Shown: positions 12,701 to 24,478 of the stretch, piece after piece
Layout: the number at the start of each line of letters is the position of its first letter
Numbering within the stretch: the first letter of the stretch is position 1
DNA from: Tachypleus tridentatus
Lineage: Eukaryota > Arthropoda > Merostomata > Xiphosura > Limulidae
Reading direction: 5' to 3'
DNA: 64,000 nucleotides
Assembly (NCBI RefSeq): GCF_004210375.1
Contig: NC_134830.1
Span: 67,310,326-67,374,325, forward strand
Made by a program: the position numbers and the translations under genes
Notes under the pieces: generated by a model
The model's input: the letters and a program-made list of their open reading frames with translations, nothing else
Told to the model about the DNA's origin: nothing
Database searches by the model: none

Positions 12701-13399
12701 TCTTTCATTAGAATTTCTGTTGTTTCAAATATCAACTAAGTTTACTATTATTCACAGTAATGTAAGCCATTGCATCTGAAAATACAACAACTGATCAACA
12801 GTTCAGATAAAATGCACCGTTTCGCGTAATGATGGAACAAGATGGTACAAATTCGCATCAGTTTGGTATATTTAACAAAAAAGAACATTGATAAGATATG
12901 ATTGCCCGTGTGTTGAATGATAAATGTCTTTGTCACAAGTGTTGACAGTAAAACAACTCCGAAGAAGTGCTGATGTGCTTATTGATGAAATATTAAATTA
13001 AAAATTCTGTATAATGTAGTACGTAAGAAAAATAGGTTGTGTTAGACTTCTTTATGGATACATTAATTGAATGTATTGAACATCAACTGGAATATGTATT
13101 ATAAAAGGCATCGATATAAGTATAACTCTGTTAATTAAAAAAAAAAAAGAGGTTGGACGAAACATGTCCGTGTTATGTAGTAATTAATTAGCAGGTCTAT
13201 AGTAATGGAGTTTTAATCAAACAAATTTAACAAGACATAATTTGCAAGTGCATCCATTAAACAGAAGGTTTTGTAAAGTGAATTAAGGACAATAAACAAG
13301 ACATTAAGTGAAACATATATATGCGACATAGCGATTAACAAGAACTCAGATAGATCATCTGTTATGTCGTATTAGTTAAACAACAGAAAAGATGTAATA
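9747..13399. other. Non-coding, no recognised gene
   Basis: A 3.6 kb stretch without a supportable gene. It is slightly GC-richer at about 10250-10760 and 12100-12420, where several short frames run for 30-60 codons between stops. These could be ancient transposon or pseudogene remnants, but I recognise no motif. It contains the foldback at 11873-11972, a poly-A run at about 13137-13149, and nothing else distinctive. Confidence 0.45.
11873..11972. repeat. Foldback repeat: 18-bp inverted arms, 64-bp loop
   Basis: Left arm 11873-11890 (CTAGGAAACTTTGGACAA) pairs with right arm 11955-11972 with one mismatch. The loop contains GATCTTCATCAGGTC and ends CTCGAAACGTT, resembling the GACCTTCTTAGGTC / CGAAACGTT pattern of the dispersed repeat at 22277-22402, which may be a relative. 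Confidence 0.75.
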
Positions 13400-13411
13400 T
13401 GTCTGTAGGGT

Positions 13412-13657
13412 TGGTTTGTTTTGTTTTGAAATTCGTGCAAAGCTACACGAGGGCTATCTGCGCTAGCCCTCCTTAATTCAGCAGTGTAAGACTAGAGGGA
13501 AGGCAGTTAGTCATCACCACCTACCGCCAACTCGTGACCGTAACATTATAACGCCCCCTCGGCTGAAAGGGCGAGCATGTTTGGTGTGACGGGGATTCAA
13601 ATTCGCGATCCTCAGATTACGAGTCGAGTGTCTTAACCATCTGGCCATGTCGGTCCT
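13412..13657 (-). repeat. SINE family 1 with 12-bp target-site duplication
   Basis: Full reverse-complement copy flanked by the exact direct repeat TGTCTGTAGGGT (13400-13411 and 13658-13669). Tail side TTTGAAATTCGTGCAAAGCT, core CACCACCTACCGCCAACTC, head with GGGATTCAAATTCG and CTGGCCATGTCGG. The intact duplication implies a fairly recent retrotransposition. Confidence 0.95.
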
Positions 13658-13669
13658 TGTCTGTAGGGT

Positions 13670-14623
13670 GTAAGAGATAAAAAACACTTTGGATGAAATG
13701 GCTTGACTGGTGACTCAGTTAAACACCACAATCGATAAAACAGATCTGTATGGTGTACAAATGAATAAGGCATTGAAATAGCAAGTTGTGTAAAAAATGT
13801 GAATAAAACAACAGGGCGTATGAAATAAGTAAAGATGATGCTTTTGCTATTTAGCAAACCGAATGGGGTCGTGTTAACTTTTCTCTACTTACAAATATGT
13901 CAAAATAGATTGTCATGTTGAAAAATCGGTTTAAGCATGTGTCCTGGATATAATAAAACTAAGTATTTGAAGAAATAATCTTACGAATTAAAGTTATTTT
14001 CTCGAACTATATAACTAACAGAGCTATGTTCGAAATGAATTTTATGGGAGGAGTTTAGCGTGGCATGATAAACGTTAGGTATGGTGAACTGACAGTGTGC
14101 AAGGCGTTTGTATAACGGACTAGATGAAGCAAGACGACCTGCTTTGTTGTATAATCGATTGAATAAGGCATGGCTAATTGTTTATCATATTTGATGAGGC
14201 ATTATACTTGCTGTACTTTACAACAAACTTGATGAATCATGTATATTTATTGTGTTGTACGACAGAGCGTATGCAGTACTGAACTTGCACTCTGTTCAAC
14301 TGACTCGATGAAACATATCCACTGGCTACGTTGTACGAAATCTTCGATAAGAATGTTTATTGTGTAAAACATTTATAACAGGTTTAGTCTCTATTTGGAA
14401 TGTTTAAGGAAATAATGCTATTTGCTTATTTTCAGAAGAGAACTAGTGGAACAAGTTTTAATCGAATAAGTTCGTGTTTGTATTAAATGTATGCTATGCT
14501 GACCAGTGGATTTTATGCAAGAATCTGGATGTTAAATTCAACAGCAACTTGAATTGAAGAAGTATGCATGCTGTGGGTGACGATGGATTTGGAGGAGCGA
14601 TTCTGCCTTCTTTGGCTAACAAT
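13670..14623. other. Non-coding; degenerate repeat tract at about 14090-14560
   Basis: No gene seen. From about 14090 the sequence shows a loose recurring theme of ACTxGATGAAxCATG and TTGTACGACA/TTGTATAA words at roughly 50-60 bp spacing. This looks like a very degenerate tandem array that grades into the clear minisatellite beginning at 14624. The periodicity is read by eye and approximate. Confidence 0.45.
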
Positions 14624-14913
14624 AGATTTGATGGATTATATCTATGCTATATGATTAAAAATGTATTTAATGGATCATATCTGTGTGATATGGTTAAAGA
14701 TGTATTTAATGGATCATATCTGTGTGATATAGTTAAAGATGTATTTAATGGATCATATCTGTGTGATGTGGTTGAAGATGTATTTGATGGACATATCTGT
14801 GTGATGTGGTTGAAGATGTATTTGATGGACATATCTGTGTGATATAGTTAAAGATGTATTTATTTCATGGATCATACATGTGTGACATGGTTAAAGATGT
14901 AATTGATGGAAGA
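14624..14913. repeat. 39-bp minisatellite, about 7 copies
   Basis: Tandem repeat of a 39-bp unit (ATGTATTTAATGGATCATAT then CTGTGTGATATGGTTAAAG). Two units carry a 1-bp deletion and one a 4-5 bp insertion. Because 39 is divisible by three, the + frame from 14564 stays open over several units and yields a 13-residue peptide repeat like FNGSYLCDMVKDV. It lies about 1.1 kb upstream of the activin-like coding start. I treat the open frame as a by-product of the repeat, not as a gene. Confidence 0.9.
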
Positions 14914-15194
14914 GGTCTGCATGCTTTGTTTCACGATAAATATGGTAGATTAAATCAGTATATTATACAAATCAGTGTATTAGAAGAAGCAAGCTTGCAT
15001 GTTATAGTTAACAATGGATGTGACCGAACAATCCAGCATGCTACGGTTAGATATGGGTAAAACATGCACGCTACATTTACTGATGAATGCTACGCTGCGT
15101 TGAACGGTTTTCATTGAAAATCTCTTAGTAGCGCGTGCTAGACGATTTTTTTATGTCAAAAAACGAAAGTAGTTTAGTCGTGTCTGTAAGTTTT

Positions 15195-15288
15195 GGTCTG
15201 CCATAACTTTGTGGTTAGGGCGCTCAACTTTTTGCAGATAATAGTCATCGGGTAGCTTTGCGTGAAATTCAAGACGAACAACCGAACT
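15195..15288 (+). repeat. SINE family 1, internally deleted
   Basis: The head-like GGTCTGCCATAACTTTGTGG and TTAGGGCGCTCAACTTTTTG are followed directly by the tail CGGGTAGCTTTGCGTGAAATTC, so the whole core is missing. A short deletion derivative. Confidence 0.6.
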
Positions 15289-15639
15289 ATTTTTTAAAGG
15301 CTTTCGTTTGATTCAACCAAAAAATAAATAAATAACAGATAGCTGAAGTGGATGTGATTGCATTATACAAACTGAAGGCTCATTTTACAGTTTTCATGTT
15401 AGTACAAATTTTTCAGATAATTTTTGTCTGTCTCTGGAGGAATTAGTCAATTAAGTTAAAAAATAATAATTTACCAAATTCCAAGCAGGGAATGAAAATT
15501 TGTAGATTTCTACACTAGACTAATCTCGTATAGTCGTTTTAAAAGTAATTTTAAGTACCCTAAATCTTACTTCAATTTTTACAGTTTCATTTAATGTAAT
15601 ATTTTATTCTAACTTAGAAGAGGCTTGCGCAACTCTTTA

Positions 15640-16039
15640 TTGCTAGTATGTCGGAGGCTTTTAAGCTTCGTTGTGGCTTGAGTCACGTGAGAGCGGGCAG
15701 CGGGTACGGTTAACTGAAGGAGAGAAAACAGACCGACTAGTGGAGCAAGTGCACGTTAGCTCGCACTTGGAGCTAGAAAGCTACTGGTAACAAGTAGGAA
15801 CCACAAGTGTGTAACCTTGTAAAATCCATGCGTAGAATGGCGCCTTCTTGGCGGTTATCCCGTACCTTGATAAGACGATAGTGAACAAAATTAAAAATTA
15901 ATCTGGTTAGAATACCTTATACCACTTCGAAGCTTCAAACGCTGGCCGCTAGTCGGGGTATTAATCGTCAAAATTTCGTGAAGTTCCAGGGTCTGCCGGA
16001 GGCATTGCCCAGTACCCCACTAAACTTAGTAGAAGAGGG
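15640..16039 (+). promoter_or_regulatory. Probable promoter / 5' UTR of the activin-like gene
   Basis: This 400-bp stretch is clearly GC-richer than its surroundings and lies directly upstream of the activin-like start codon. It contains a palindromic E-box CACGTG at 15684-15689. I see no TATA box. The first in-frame stop upstream of the chosen ATG is TAA at 15962-15964, with no in-frame ATG between. A 17-codon upstream ORF (15828-15881) lies inside. The transcription start, and whether there is an upstream non-coding exon, cannot be read from sequence alone. Confidence 0.5.
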
Positions 16040-16451
16040 ATGCATGTGTCCAGAGAATCTGTGGTAGCTCTCGTGTGCCTGGTGGCAGCAGCCCTATTGC
16101 AGTCAGTAGTGCAGTCTCAGAACCATGGCTCGAGGCGACAAGACGCACTGCCAATAAACCCTTGTCCGCAATGTCTCACGGTATCCGACCGGCACGTGAG
16201 TGAGCAGTTGAAGCTCGAGGCTATCAAACAGCAGATTCTTTCGAAACTAAACCTAAACCAGCGACCAAACATGACAGTTCCCGTAGCACGAGAAGTTCTT
16301 CTAGAAGCTTTCCAACGGAGCTCGGGTCATCTGTTTCTGGAGGTGCTGCCTCAGGACCAACCGGTGGAAGAAACTGTCCAAGAACAGGAACAAGAAAAGC
16401 ATGAAGAGTACTATGGCAAGACCTCAGAAATTATTGTCTTCTCTGAACCAG
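16040..16451 (+). CDS. Activin / inhibin-beta-like TGF-beta ligand, coding exon 1
   Basis: First coding exon of a secreted activin-class ligand, joined to 28983-29839 for a 422-residue preproprotein. Residues 1-27 form a signal peptide (MHVSRES, then a V/A/L-rich core ending VVQSQ). The prodomain follows: a CPQC pair at residues 42-45, the amphipathic helix EAIKQQILSKLNL (about 60-72), RPNMTVPVAREVLLEAFQ with an N-glycosylation site NMT, and an acidic, Gln/Glu-rich stretch (about 107-122). The exon ends KTSEIIVFSEP. These match the inhibin-beta prodomain pattern (CxxC, KxxIL..L, RP..T.PV, SEII.F). The exon closes at CCAG|GTAAGT with one base left over, completed by GC at 28983 to give Gly138. 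The frame stays open for another 50 codons into the intron, but that tail lacks family similarity. The ATG at 16040 is the first in frame after a stop at 15962. Confidence 0.9.
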
Positions 16452-17931
16452 GTAAGTTAAAATATGATGGGTGTTTCTTTATATTACTTTATATTATATT
16501 ATATAATCATTCTAGACCAGACACGCCGAGAAAACTAATAATAAAACGTCGTGTTGAATATTCATCTTGTCAAAAATTCGATATGTTAAAATTCGGCACA
16601 AATTAATTGTTTTTTAATTCTTCAAGTTAACGACGTTACGAGTTTAGGATCCTCATGACGTGAATAACAACCATTTGTGATAATCGTGTTTTAATTTATA
16701 CGTAAGTTAAATCTTGGTTATTGAAATTATCTTCAAATTAAGAATTCAAAAAATTTTCTTAAGGTGCTTAAAAAACGAGATACCTAACTGATTATTTACA
16801 TGTAAATTAGCATGCTTCTGTTAATATGCACAGTTAACGTTTATGTGCTACTAACACTAAAACTCATAATTTTCGGGTTTGAAGCCTCAAACTTATCTTT
16901 GAGCCACCTGGGGGAAGGAATAAAAAAAAAAGAACCGGTACTTCTCTGTTGTTTTTACTTTAAATGCTGCAACTTAGTAGATTTGATAGATAAGGTGTCC
17001 TGAACAATTTGAAAGGAAGTACAAATTGAACCTGTTTAATTAGTTATTAAAGCTAATCTCAAAGCTTGTTAGATTATACTTAGTTACCTATATCAAATAT
17101 TTCATAAGTAAAGAACACTTATAGTAATGAAATCTGCATTGGTACAGTTGAGTGATGTGGTTTTTGCACATTTTAATAATTATCTAAACAAAACGGATAC
17201 AGAGGAATAAAAACAGGGACGTCTGGGAAGAATAAATGTAGAAGCAGGGTCGTTTATTTCTGGGAAGTAATGGTAAGAAACAAAGTAAAAGTATATTTAA
17301 AATTATTTTATTCTTGAATCAGTACACGACAGAGTATCACAGATGATTTATAATAACTGAACTTTTGCATGTTTATTCTTAGATCTCTCTTATCTTGATT
17401 GATGAGGGCTAGGATGCAACAAAATAAAAAATAAAACTGTATTTTACGAAAGTAATGTCGAAACGTTATTGAACCCTCAGCAAAGCAAACAGTATTCTAT
17501 CTCAGATCTGTACTTAAAAAAAAACAATTATTTCACGAGCTACTTGGTACAAACTATTTCCTCCTACCCTTCTTTGCTTAGTACAGGAAACTTTATAAAA
17601 CGTTTTAATTCATTTATATAACGGTCAGTTTTAAGTTTAAAAGAGCAGAAGACCTAACATAAGCAAGTATCAGACGTAAAAAGTTTCTAATTTCTCCCGG
17701 ATTTCTCTTTATCTAACATCTGAAACTTTTTTTTTTTTTTGGATTTTACTTTTAAGTCCCAGGGTGAAAATGCTGTGATGAATTTTAAAACTGATTTGGT
17801 AAAACTATGAATTGGTGTTAAAGGACGATTACCCCCTTCACCATTTCAAATAACAGCCTCGATTTCTATTTTTTCCCTCTAGAAACTAAGCACTGACGCT
17901 TAAAGTTACAGACGATTTTACAGATTTGTTT

Positions 17932-18201
17932 GGCCCAGCATGGTCAGATGGTTAAGGCACTCGACTTGTAATCCGAGGGTCGCGGGTTCGAATCCCCGTC
18001 ACACCAAACATACTCGCAATTTCAGCCGTGGGAGCGTTATAATGATGCGGTCAATCCCACTATTTGTTGGTAAAAGAGTAGCCCACGAGCTGGCAGTGGG
18101 TGGTGATGACTAGCTGCCTTCTCTCTAATCTTACACTGCTAAATTAGGGACGGCTAGCGCAGATAGCCTTCGTGTAACTTTGCACGAAATTCGAACAACA
18201 C
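17932..18201 (+). repeat. SINE family 1, full length
   Basis: One of the best preserved forward copies. The head GGCCCAGCATGGTCAGATGG carries a tRNA-like A-box region, then GGTTAAGGCACTCGACTTG and B-box GGGTTCGAATCCC, then the full core, and the tail CACGAAATTCGAACAACAC. Flanks ATTTGTTT (17924-17931) and ATTCGTTT (18202-18209) look like a target duplication with one mismatch. Confidence 0.94.
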
Positions 18202-18639
18202 ATTCGTTTAAATAAAATAAAATAGGAGCTTCAAAATTTCTCGTTCGAAAACTATCCATAAAATAACCAAGATATAATCATCTAATAATACCTCTTTAAC
18301 TAGTAGTGTGAATTTAAATCCAAAACTTTAATACATGTTAAATTAATTATAAATTCGCAACTTGATGACGATTATCTGTAAGAAGCTTTCAGACACCAGG
18401 GAAACTAAGACATCGGATAAAACTACAAAGAAACAAGCAGAAAATTTTACTCCTGTAACAAGAGAAGAAGGAAAACAATTAGAAAAAAAATTTAGTATCG
18501 ATAGGTCTCGCACACAGATTTGAAAGCTATCTATCTACATACCTTTATACACACAGAAACACAAAATCAGCAAGGGTTCATTCTCTTTTACGAATATATG
18601 TACAAGCGAAACCAGAAACGAGTCGTATTAAGGCAGACC

Positions 18640-18769
18640 ATGTTTGTTGTTTTTTGAATTAAGCACAAAGGTACATAATGGGCTATCTGTGCTCTGCCCA
18701 CCTCGGGTATCGAAACCCGGTTTTTAGCGCTGTAAGTCCGCAGACATACCGCTGAGCCACTGGGGGTCA
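18640..18769 (-). repeat. SINE family 2 with 10-bp target-site duplication
   Basis: A shorter, distinct tRNA-derived repeat of about 130 bp. In the forward sense it runs CCCCCAGTGGCTCAGCGGTA, then a B-box region (GGTTTCGATACCC), GGGCAGAGCACAGATAGCCC, and a tail ending GTGCTTAATTC. It is flanked by an exact direct repeat AAGGCAGACC (18630-18639 and 18770-18779). Confidence 0.9.
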
Positions 18770-20112
18770 AAGGCAGACCCCACAAGTAGGAAGCTTATTT
18801 TATCTTTCTCAATTTAATACTCTATTGTAATTTACCCTGTAATTTTTTGTTAATAAAATAATATCCCACTGAATACATTATATTTAAAGATTTATTTTAT
18901 AAAATATCATACTTTCATGTTTGCCAGTCAATATACAAAAGATTCTCAGTCAGAATTTAGTATCCAAAATAAACACACATTACTTTTGGTTATGTTGAAA
19001 CTGTGTTTTAGGTTTTTCTTCAAATTGAAGAGAAGACCATGTCTAATAGTAATATTTTGATAAATTTCAAGCTTTTATTAATTTTGCAAGTTTCATAACT
19101 TATAAATATCGCACAAACTAAGTTAATTATTATTTTTTATTTCTTTCTCTTTTTACAAAATATTTTAATATACAAATGTTTTGCTTGTACAAATTAACTC
19201 GGAACTTTGTTCTCAACTTGAGCGCCCGTTTATGTGACAATTGGGCTAAATAGTCAAGTCAAGGCTCCCAAGACATAGTTAGTTTGCAACATTCCCCACA
19301 GTTATAATACTCAAGTAGCTGAAAGTGAAAAACATATTCAGTGATATATTGGTGCTCGGAAATTTAAGGTTTTCAGATACGTAGCCCTTCACATTAATCG
19401 TTAGAAGTAATTTTGTGTGTGTGTTAAGTTTTACCACTATCCTTACGTTGTAGAAACGAAAGTATTTGTTTTCATAGGTGAGATCAAAATAAATTCATTG
19501 TAAAACAAAATTTTACACTCATAAAATATTTTAGTGACGATATAAAATGTTATTGATTTTACTAATATTAAATTGGCCTCCCATTTTAAACAATTTAGCA
19601 CAACTTTAGAAAGTCCATAAGCATACAACTATTCAATCAGTTTCCATATCTGGAATACATTGGTCTTGAAATTTCACTAATTATAATAATCCCAAAGAAA
19701 ATAAGGATTACACATTCTATAAGAAAGGAAATCAATTACAACTTTACTTTCACTAAAGCAAGTTTCAAAGATGTCTTCAAACACAATCTACAATTGAAAA
19801 AAGCACAAAAAACACACACGCACACACAAAACAACAGTAACTTGCCTTCGGTTAATTAGAAGAATAGACTTACCGAGGTCAGCCTATCAAACTTGAAATT
19901 ACTTTTAAAATCTATATGATAATAATAACGGCTTAAGATTAATTTTGTTTTGTATTGTTTCATAATACTTACATAAAACTAAACAATAATCTATTACTTC
20001 CAAACCGTTCCAAAAAGTGCAATTTTGATAAATTAAAAGAAGTCTTGAATAAATACAACAGAAGTAAAATGATTAAGCAGGTTACAAAATGTTTGAAACT
20101 TTGACACACAAA

Positions 20113-20326
20113 GGGTTTTATTTGGTTCGTTTTGAATTTCGCGCAAAGCTACACGAGGGCTATCCGCGCTAGTAACTTCTAATTTTGTAAGACTAAATGG
20201 AAGGCAGCTAGTCATCACCATCCACCGCTATCTCTTGGGCTATTCTTTTACCAACGAATAGTGCGATTGATCGTAACATTATAACGCCCACATGACTGAA
20301 AGAGCGAGCATATTTGGTGTGACGGG
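20113..20326 (-). repeat. SINE family 1, 5'-truncated, with 10-bp target-site duplication
   Basis: Reverse-complement copy retaining tail and core but ending at GTGTGACGGG, so the tRNA-like head is absent. It is flanked by exact GACACACAAA repeats (20103-20112 and 20327-20336). 5' truncation with intact duplications is the signature of incomplete LINE-driven reverse transcription. Confidence 0.93.
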
Positions 20327-20839
20327 GACACACAAAAAGAAAACATGTTTTTATTCGTAATTTAAAAGAGAATTTGTTTAATAAAAAAATATCTAAAGAA
20401 AAAGGACGGTTTCTCTCCAAGATCGTGAAAGAGAGAAGCGCCCCCGCACTTTATAACTATTCTATTAAATAGAATGTGGTAGTGATTGGAAAGGAAAACA
20501 AACTTTCTATTTATGATAAGTTTGTAATCTTACTTTTCTACTAAGGAAATTAATCTCATACCTTTTGTGCTAAAGCTATCTTATAGCATAGAATTTAACA
20601 ACTCATATTGAGAAGTACAGAGCATGAATAGTCTCCAATACGTTAAAGATACTGAACATCATAATAAATATTAGAGTAACATGAATATGTATATGTAATG
20701 CAAAATGATCAATTAAGAAAAATAAGTAGCCTTTGATAAGTATAATAAATGAATTGTTCTGATTTATGTTATGAGTTGGCGTTTTATACATGACGTCGCA
20801 GGAATGTGTCTTTATTTTTTTTTCTTTCGTAACGTATCA

Positions 20840-21115
20840 TTGGTTTGTATTGACCTTCGCGCAAAGCTACACGACGGCTATCTGCGCTACCCTTACCTAA
20901 TTTTGCAGTGTAAGACTAGAGGAAAGGCAACTACTCATCACCAGCCATCGGCAACTCTTGGGCCACTCTTTTACCAACGAATATTGGGATTTATCGCACA
21001 TTATAACGGCCACACAGCTGAAAAGGCGAGCGTGTTTGGTGTGATGGGGATTCGAACTTGCGAACCTCGGATTATGAGTCGAGTGCCTTAACCAGCTGGC
21101 CATGCCGGGCCTTTA
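20840..21115 (-). repeat. SINE family 1 with 9-bp target-site duplication
   Basis: Full reverse-complement copy from CTTCGCGCAAAGCTACACG to CTGGCCATGCCGGGCC, flanked by exact AACGTATCA (20831-20839 and 21116-21124). Open frames running across it on both strands are SINE sequence, not genes. Confidence 0.94.
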
Positions 21116-22235
21116 AACGTATCAGTACTGATAATTATGTAAATTAACTAACAAAACGTTTACATTTCGCCAATACCTTTTTATTGGATTAAGAAGTATA
21201 GATAATTGTAAGGTTCAATTGTAATTCTCTAATTAAATAACTTAAGAGATTTATAATCCATTACTTAAAATCAAACAATTTTTCATAACTTGTTTTACAT
21301 TTTTTTTAAATCTCTCTTCTGCTTTAAAACGAATTTATTATTACATTTATTTTTATTATAAATCAAAATAGATAAAGAACGAGGTTTGAAGTTTATGTTT
21401 CAATTTTCCGGAAGACGATACAACAAACTTATAATTATTTCAATAAACTTTGAATAAGCTAAAATATACACAGTATCATGGTTAGTTTTTCCTAAAGGAG
21501 GCTGAAGGTCGCATGGAGGGGTCACTTGTTTTAACCACTCTACAGTAATGTGTTGTCTGTCAGTCAATTAGTAGACACTAAAAAGACTCACAGAAGAGAC
21601 GATTAATGTTGCATTTTGCACTGTCGTGACGTCAGTAAAATGTGGACATGCTATGAATTACGAAAATTATTATGCACTCTGAAAGACACAACACAGTATG
21701 ATATATGAACTTCAAAAGCAAGGAATACAAATATTTGTTACTAATAATTTTGGTTTTATTTACTCTTTAAACAGAACACTTTCGAGATGACAAAAGGTTG
21801 CTTTACAGTTTTGAGAGTACAAAAATATTTGTCAGCAAGAAATATTTTTTATGTATAATGATCTTCTGGAAGGAACACATTATATATCGTTCCTGTCACT
21901 TTGAGACAACTTTCAAAGATTTTTCTGTGTTGCTGTTTCCTTTGCACGTGAATCAATCAAGAAGATTTAGTTGCCGCGCAGAAAAAGATAAAAACAATAT
22001 TTACAGTTTTTACTGCTTTAGAAGTACCTTGTTTCCACTTTTACTATAAAGCTCATAGGAACTGATCATTTTGTAACTGTTCAGGTGAGCAGAGACATCA
22101 CCTAGAATGGACTAGTTCCGTCGTTTGTTCATACAGACCCATATAGCAACAAAAAACCAAACCTAAATTATATCATATGAAAATAACGTGAGAACAGACG
22201 TGAAATAAAGATAGATTTTTTAATAAAAGAGCAGA

Positions 22236-22420
22236 AGTTTCATGTGTAAATGAGAAACCCACTTGAAGTAAAAGTGTATTCTCAAGACGGTTATTATGGG
22301 TATTAAAACTTTAATTAAAATAAAGTACAGAACAACGTTTCGACCTTCTTAGGTCATCTTCAGGTTAACAGAAAGGTTAACGTGCCAGTCGTCTTGAGAA
22401 TAGTGGAAGTCTTACATGAA
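22236..22420. repeat. Dispersed foldback repeat, copy A
   Basis: Contains exact 13-bp inverted arms, TATTCTCAAGACG at 22277-22289 and its complement at 22390-22402. The interior, read on the - strand, has CCTGAAGATGACC, then AAGAAGGTCGAAACGTTGTT and later ACCCATAATAACCG. A diverged second copy lies at 55937-56085 in the same orientation and shares GAGAAACCCAC, GGGTATTAA and CGACCTTC. Family unknown to me. Confidence 0.8.
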
Positions 22421-23340
22421 AATCAGTGATTAGGATGATGTATATTTACTAGCAAATACCCATGCTAGGCGTGGCATTTAATTCATGGTTTCTCGTAGAC
22501 GGTGTGTGTCGTTCACTGGCGCTAAGGGAAAATTCAACTGGCTGTCAAAGTCGTAAAAATATGAAAAGGAATAAAGTAAGTAATTTCAGAAACCCATTAA
22601 AATATATAAACAAATTCCAAAAATTTCGTGATGATCAGAGGTCAGAGAACTAGAAAACTTTAGTCACCGGCAAACAAAGAGACACAAGCCGCTTTATGGC
22701 ATAGATTTTAAGATTATGAATTTACATACGACGCAAGACACGTTTGTAATTTTTGTAATTTAATGTAATGAAACAGATAAAGTCACTTTAACGAAATATC
22801 GCATGTTACTATTTTTTAAATCTCGTTTTAAATTCTCATTTATGTACTAATTAAACAAACGCTGTTGAGTCCTACATACTTGTGTGAATATGTTTATTGT
22901 TGGATGAAAATTAACTAGTAATCACTACATGTATAAGGTCCTATGGTTTGCATTTATGAGTCAGACATGGGAATTTCAACATATAGATATTAGTGATTCT
23001 TTTTTGTTGGATAGGAGTTGCTAACTTATGACCAGGGGATTTTTTTCACAATAACTTCTGTTTCTAAAAAGAAAACACCAGAAGACAGTTGCGTTAAATT
23101 TGGGTCTGATTTATTGTGAAAAGTTAACTAACACATTTTTAAAATGCGTAATCTGGAGTAATCTCCAGTCAGGGTAAATGAGGTTCGACAAAGACAAATT
23201 ACAACATTTGTAAATATTTATTGCACAAAAGAAAGTCGTAAGAAAATGATGTGTTTCTAAAAGGCAGAAGTTGTGTAGAGTGGAAGAATGTGGTTTTTCA
23301 GTGTGCGTGATGAGTTTTACAGACTATTTTTAAGAAATTA

Positions 23341-23806
23341 CACTGCACAACAATTTTTTTGAAAAGTTTTGCTTTTTGAAAAGCTTTTGCTGATTGTGAC
23401 AGGTACCTGGTGGATATGCACAAATATAGTTTTAGTTTTGCTTCATCACGTAGGAACTCTGAGAAATAGACAGTTAACTGTTTACCGGCAATAACGTATT
23501 TAATTGCGTTTATGTTTCTAATATGCTATTAAGTTCAACATAATTAAAAGTGTTTTGCTCCTGATTTTCGTTTGTATTCAATGTCCGGTGCATCACGTTA
23601 CAGTGTCCAACAGCAGTCAGCAAGCATTGACAGATTCCAGTTGCCCTGATATCGTTTTTCCATTGTAGCAATGTCCTGACAAAACTGAAGATTTCGATGA
23701 AACGGTACGTGATGGACAAATTTGGATGTGATTTTCGTGATCAACAGCCAAAAATCTATAAGGAACACCCAACAGTGTTCAAGAAGCAAAAATTTGTTGT
23801 GCAGTG
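23341..23806 (-). mobile_element. Non-autonomous DNA transposon, deletion derivative with CACTG ends
   Basis: A 466-bp element with terminal inverted repeats CACTGCACAACAA (23341 onward, and complement ending 23806) and TA immediately outside both ends. On the - strand it begins with about 125 bp that match the start of the longer element at 46702 (TIR, CTTCTTGAACACTGTTGG, CTGTTGATCACGAAAATCAC). It then jumps, near 23677-23681, straight to the C-terminal coding end of that element (ACATTGCTACAATGGAAAAA, the DIATMEKRYQ peptide). About 2 kb of internal sequence has been lost. It then runs through 3' flank to the other TIR. Located in the activin-like intron. Confidence 0.85.
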
Positions 23807-24478
23807 TAATTTAAACAGAATCTATTTACTTGAGTAAGACTTATTGTATTCTGTTTTTATGACACTGCAAATTTTGTATAAAATAACAAGTTTAAGCTCT
23901 TTACTACGTTAGATTTTGAAACTGAGAAAATCAGTATATAAATATTTCGAAGATATGATAGGTGAAATTGAATTTAAGATGCTTTTACTTTGGTCATTTA
24001 AATAGATAATTTTGATAAAAGTTAAGAAACAATTACCTTTACACTTCAAATATAATAGAAAACAATATATTTTTAACCAACGTTTCGCCTTTATAGCTTC
24101 ATGGTTAATATACATAACATAAAAGTCAAAATGAGTAAATTCCTTCGATATGCCCTACAAATTGTGAAAGCCAACATCAAATAGGTAATGTTATAATGAA
24201 CTTTAGAATTAGCAATGTAATACAACACCTGAGTTATCATTGTTGTATTATCTATATTTAACTTTTAAGGAATCAAATTATACCCCAATATTATTTGGTC
24301 AATAATATATGCTTAATGATAATTTCTCACTTTTCTATTTTAATATAATCCTTTAACGTAAGGGGAAAACTTGAGCTTAATCTAGAAACAAATGAAAAAT
24401 AATCGACCAATAAAAGTAGGAAAACACACACAAATAAGATCATCAAAAACTCAACCAAGGCTTGCTGGACTAATTAAC

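Noticed and set aside
14647-14832. ORF on the - strand with NTSLTISHRYDPL repeats
   Set aside because: It is the antisense reading of the 39-bp minisatellite and has no independent support.
16452-16606. Extension of the activin-like exon 1 frame to a stop at 16606
   Set aside because: The open extension has no family similarity, whereas splicing at CCAG|GTAAGT joins exon 2 in phase and restores the conserved prodomain.
17932-18004. tRNA gene (CGT- or TGT-like anticodon region with A and B boxes), and similar heads at 7670, 32542, 40869 and elsewhere
   Set aside because: Each is followed by the same 200-bp SINE core and A/C-rich tail, and several have target duplications, so they are SINE heads rather than tRNA genes.
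20771-21091. 106-codon ORF on the + strand, and others at 32491-32725, 24556-24759, 59900-60121 and 49158-49343
   Set aside because: They run across SINE copies, and the same peptide strings recur wherever the SINE occurs.
22277-22402. Active hammerhead ribozyme
   Set aside because: The core-like words are present, but helix II is offset by one base and I could not form stem III or place a cleavage site, so it is reported only as a lead.
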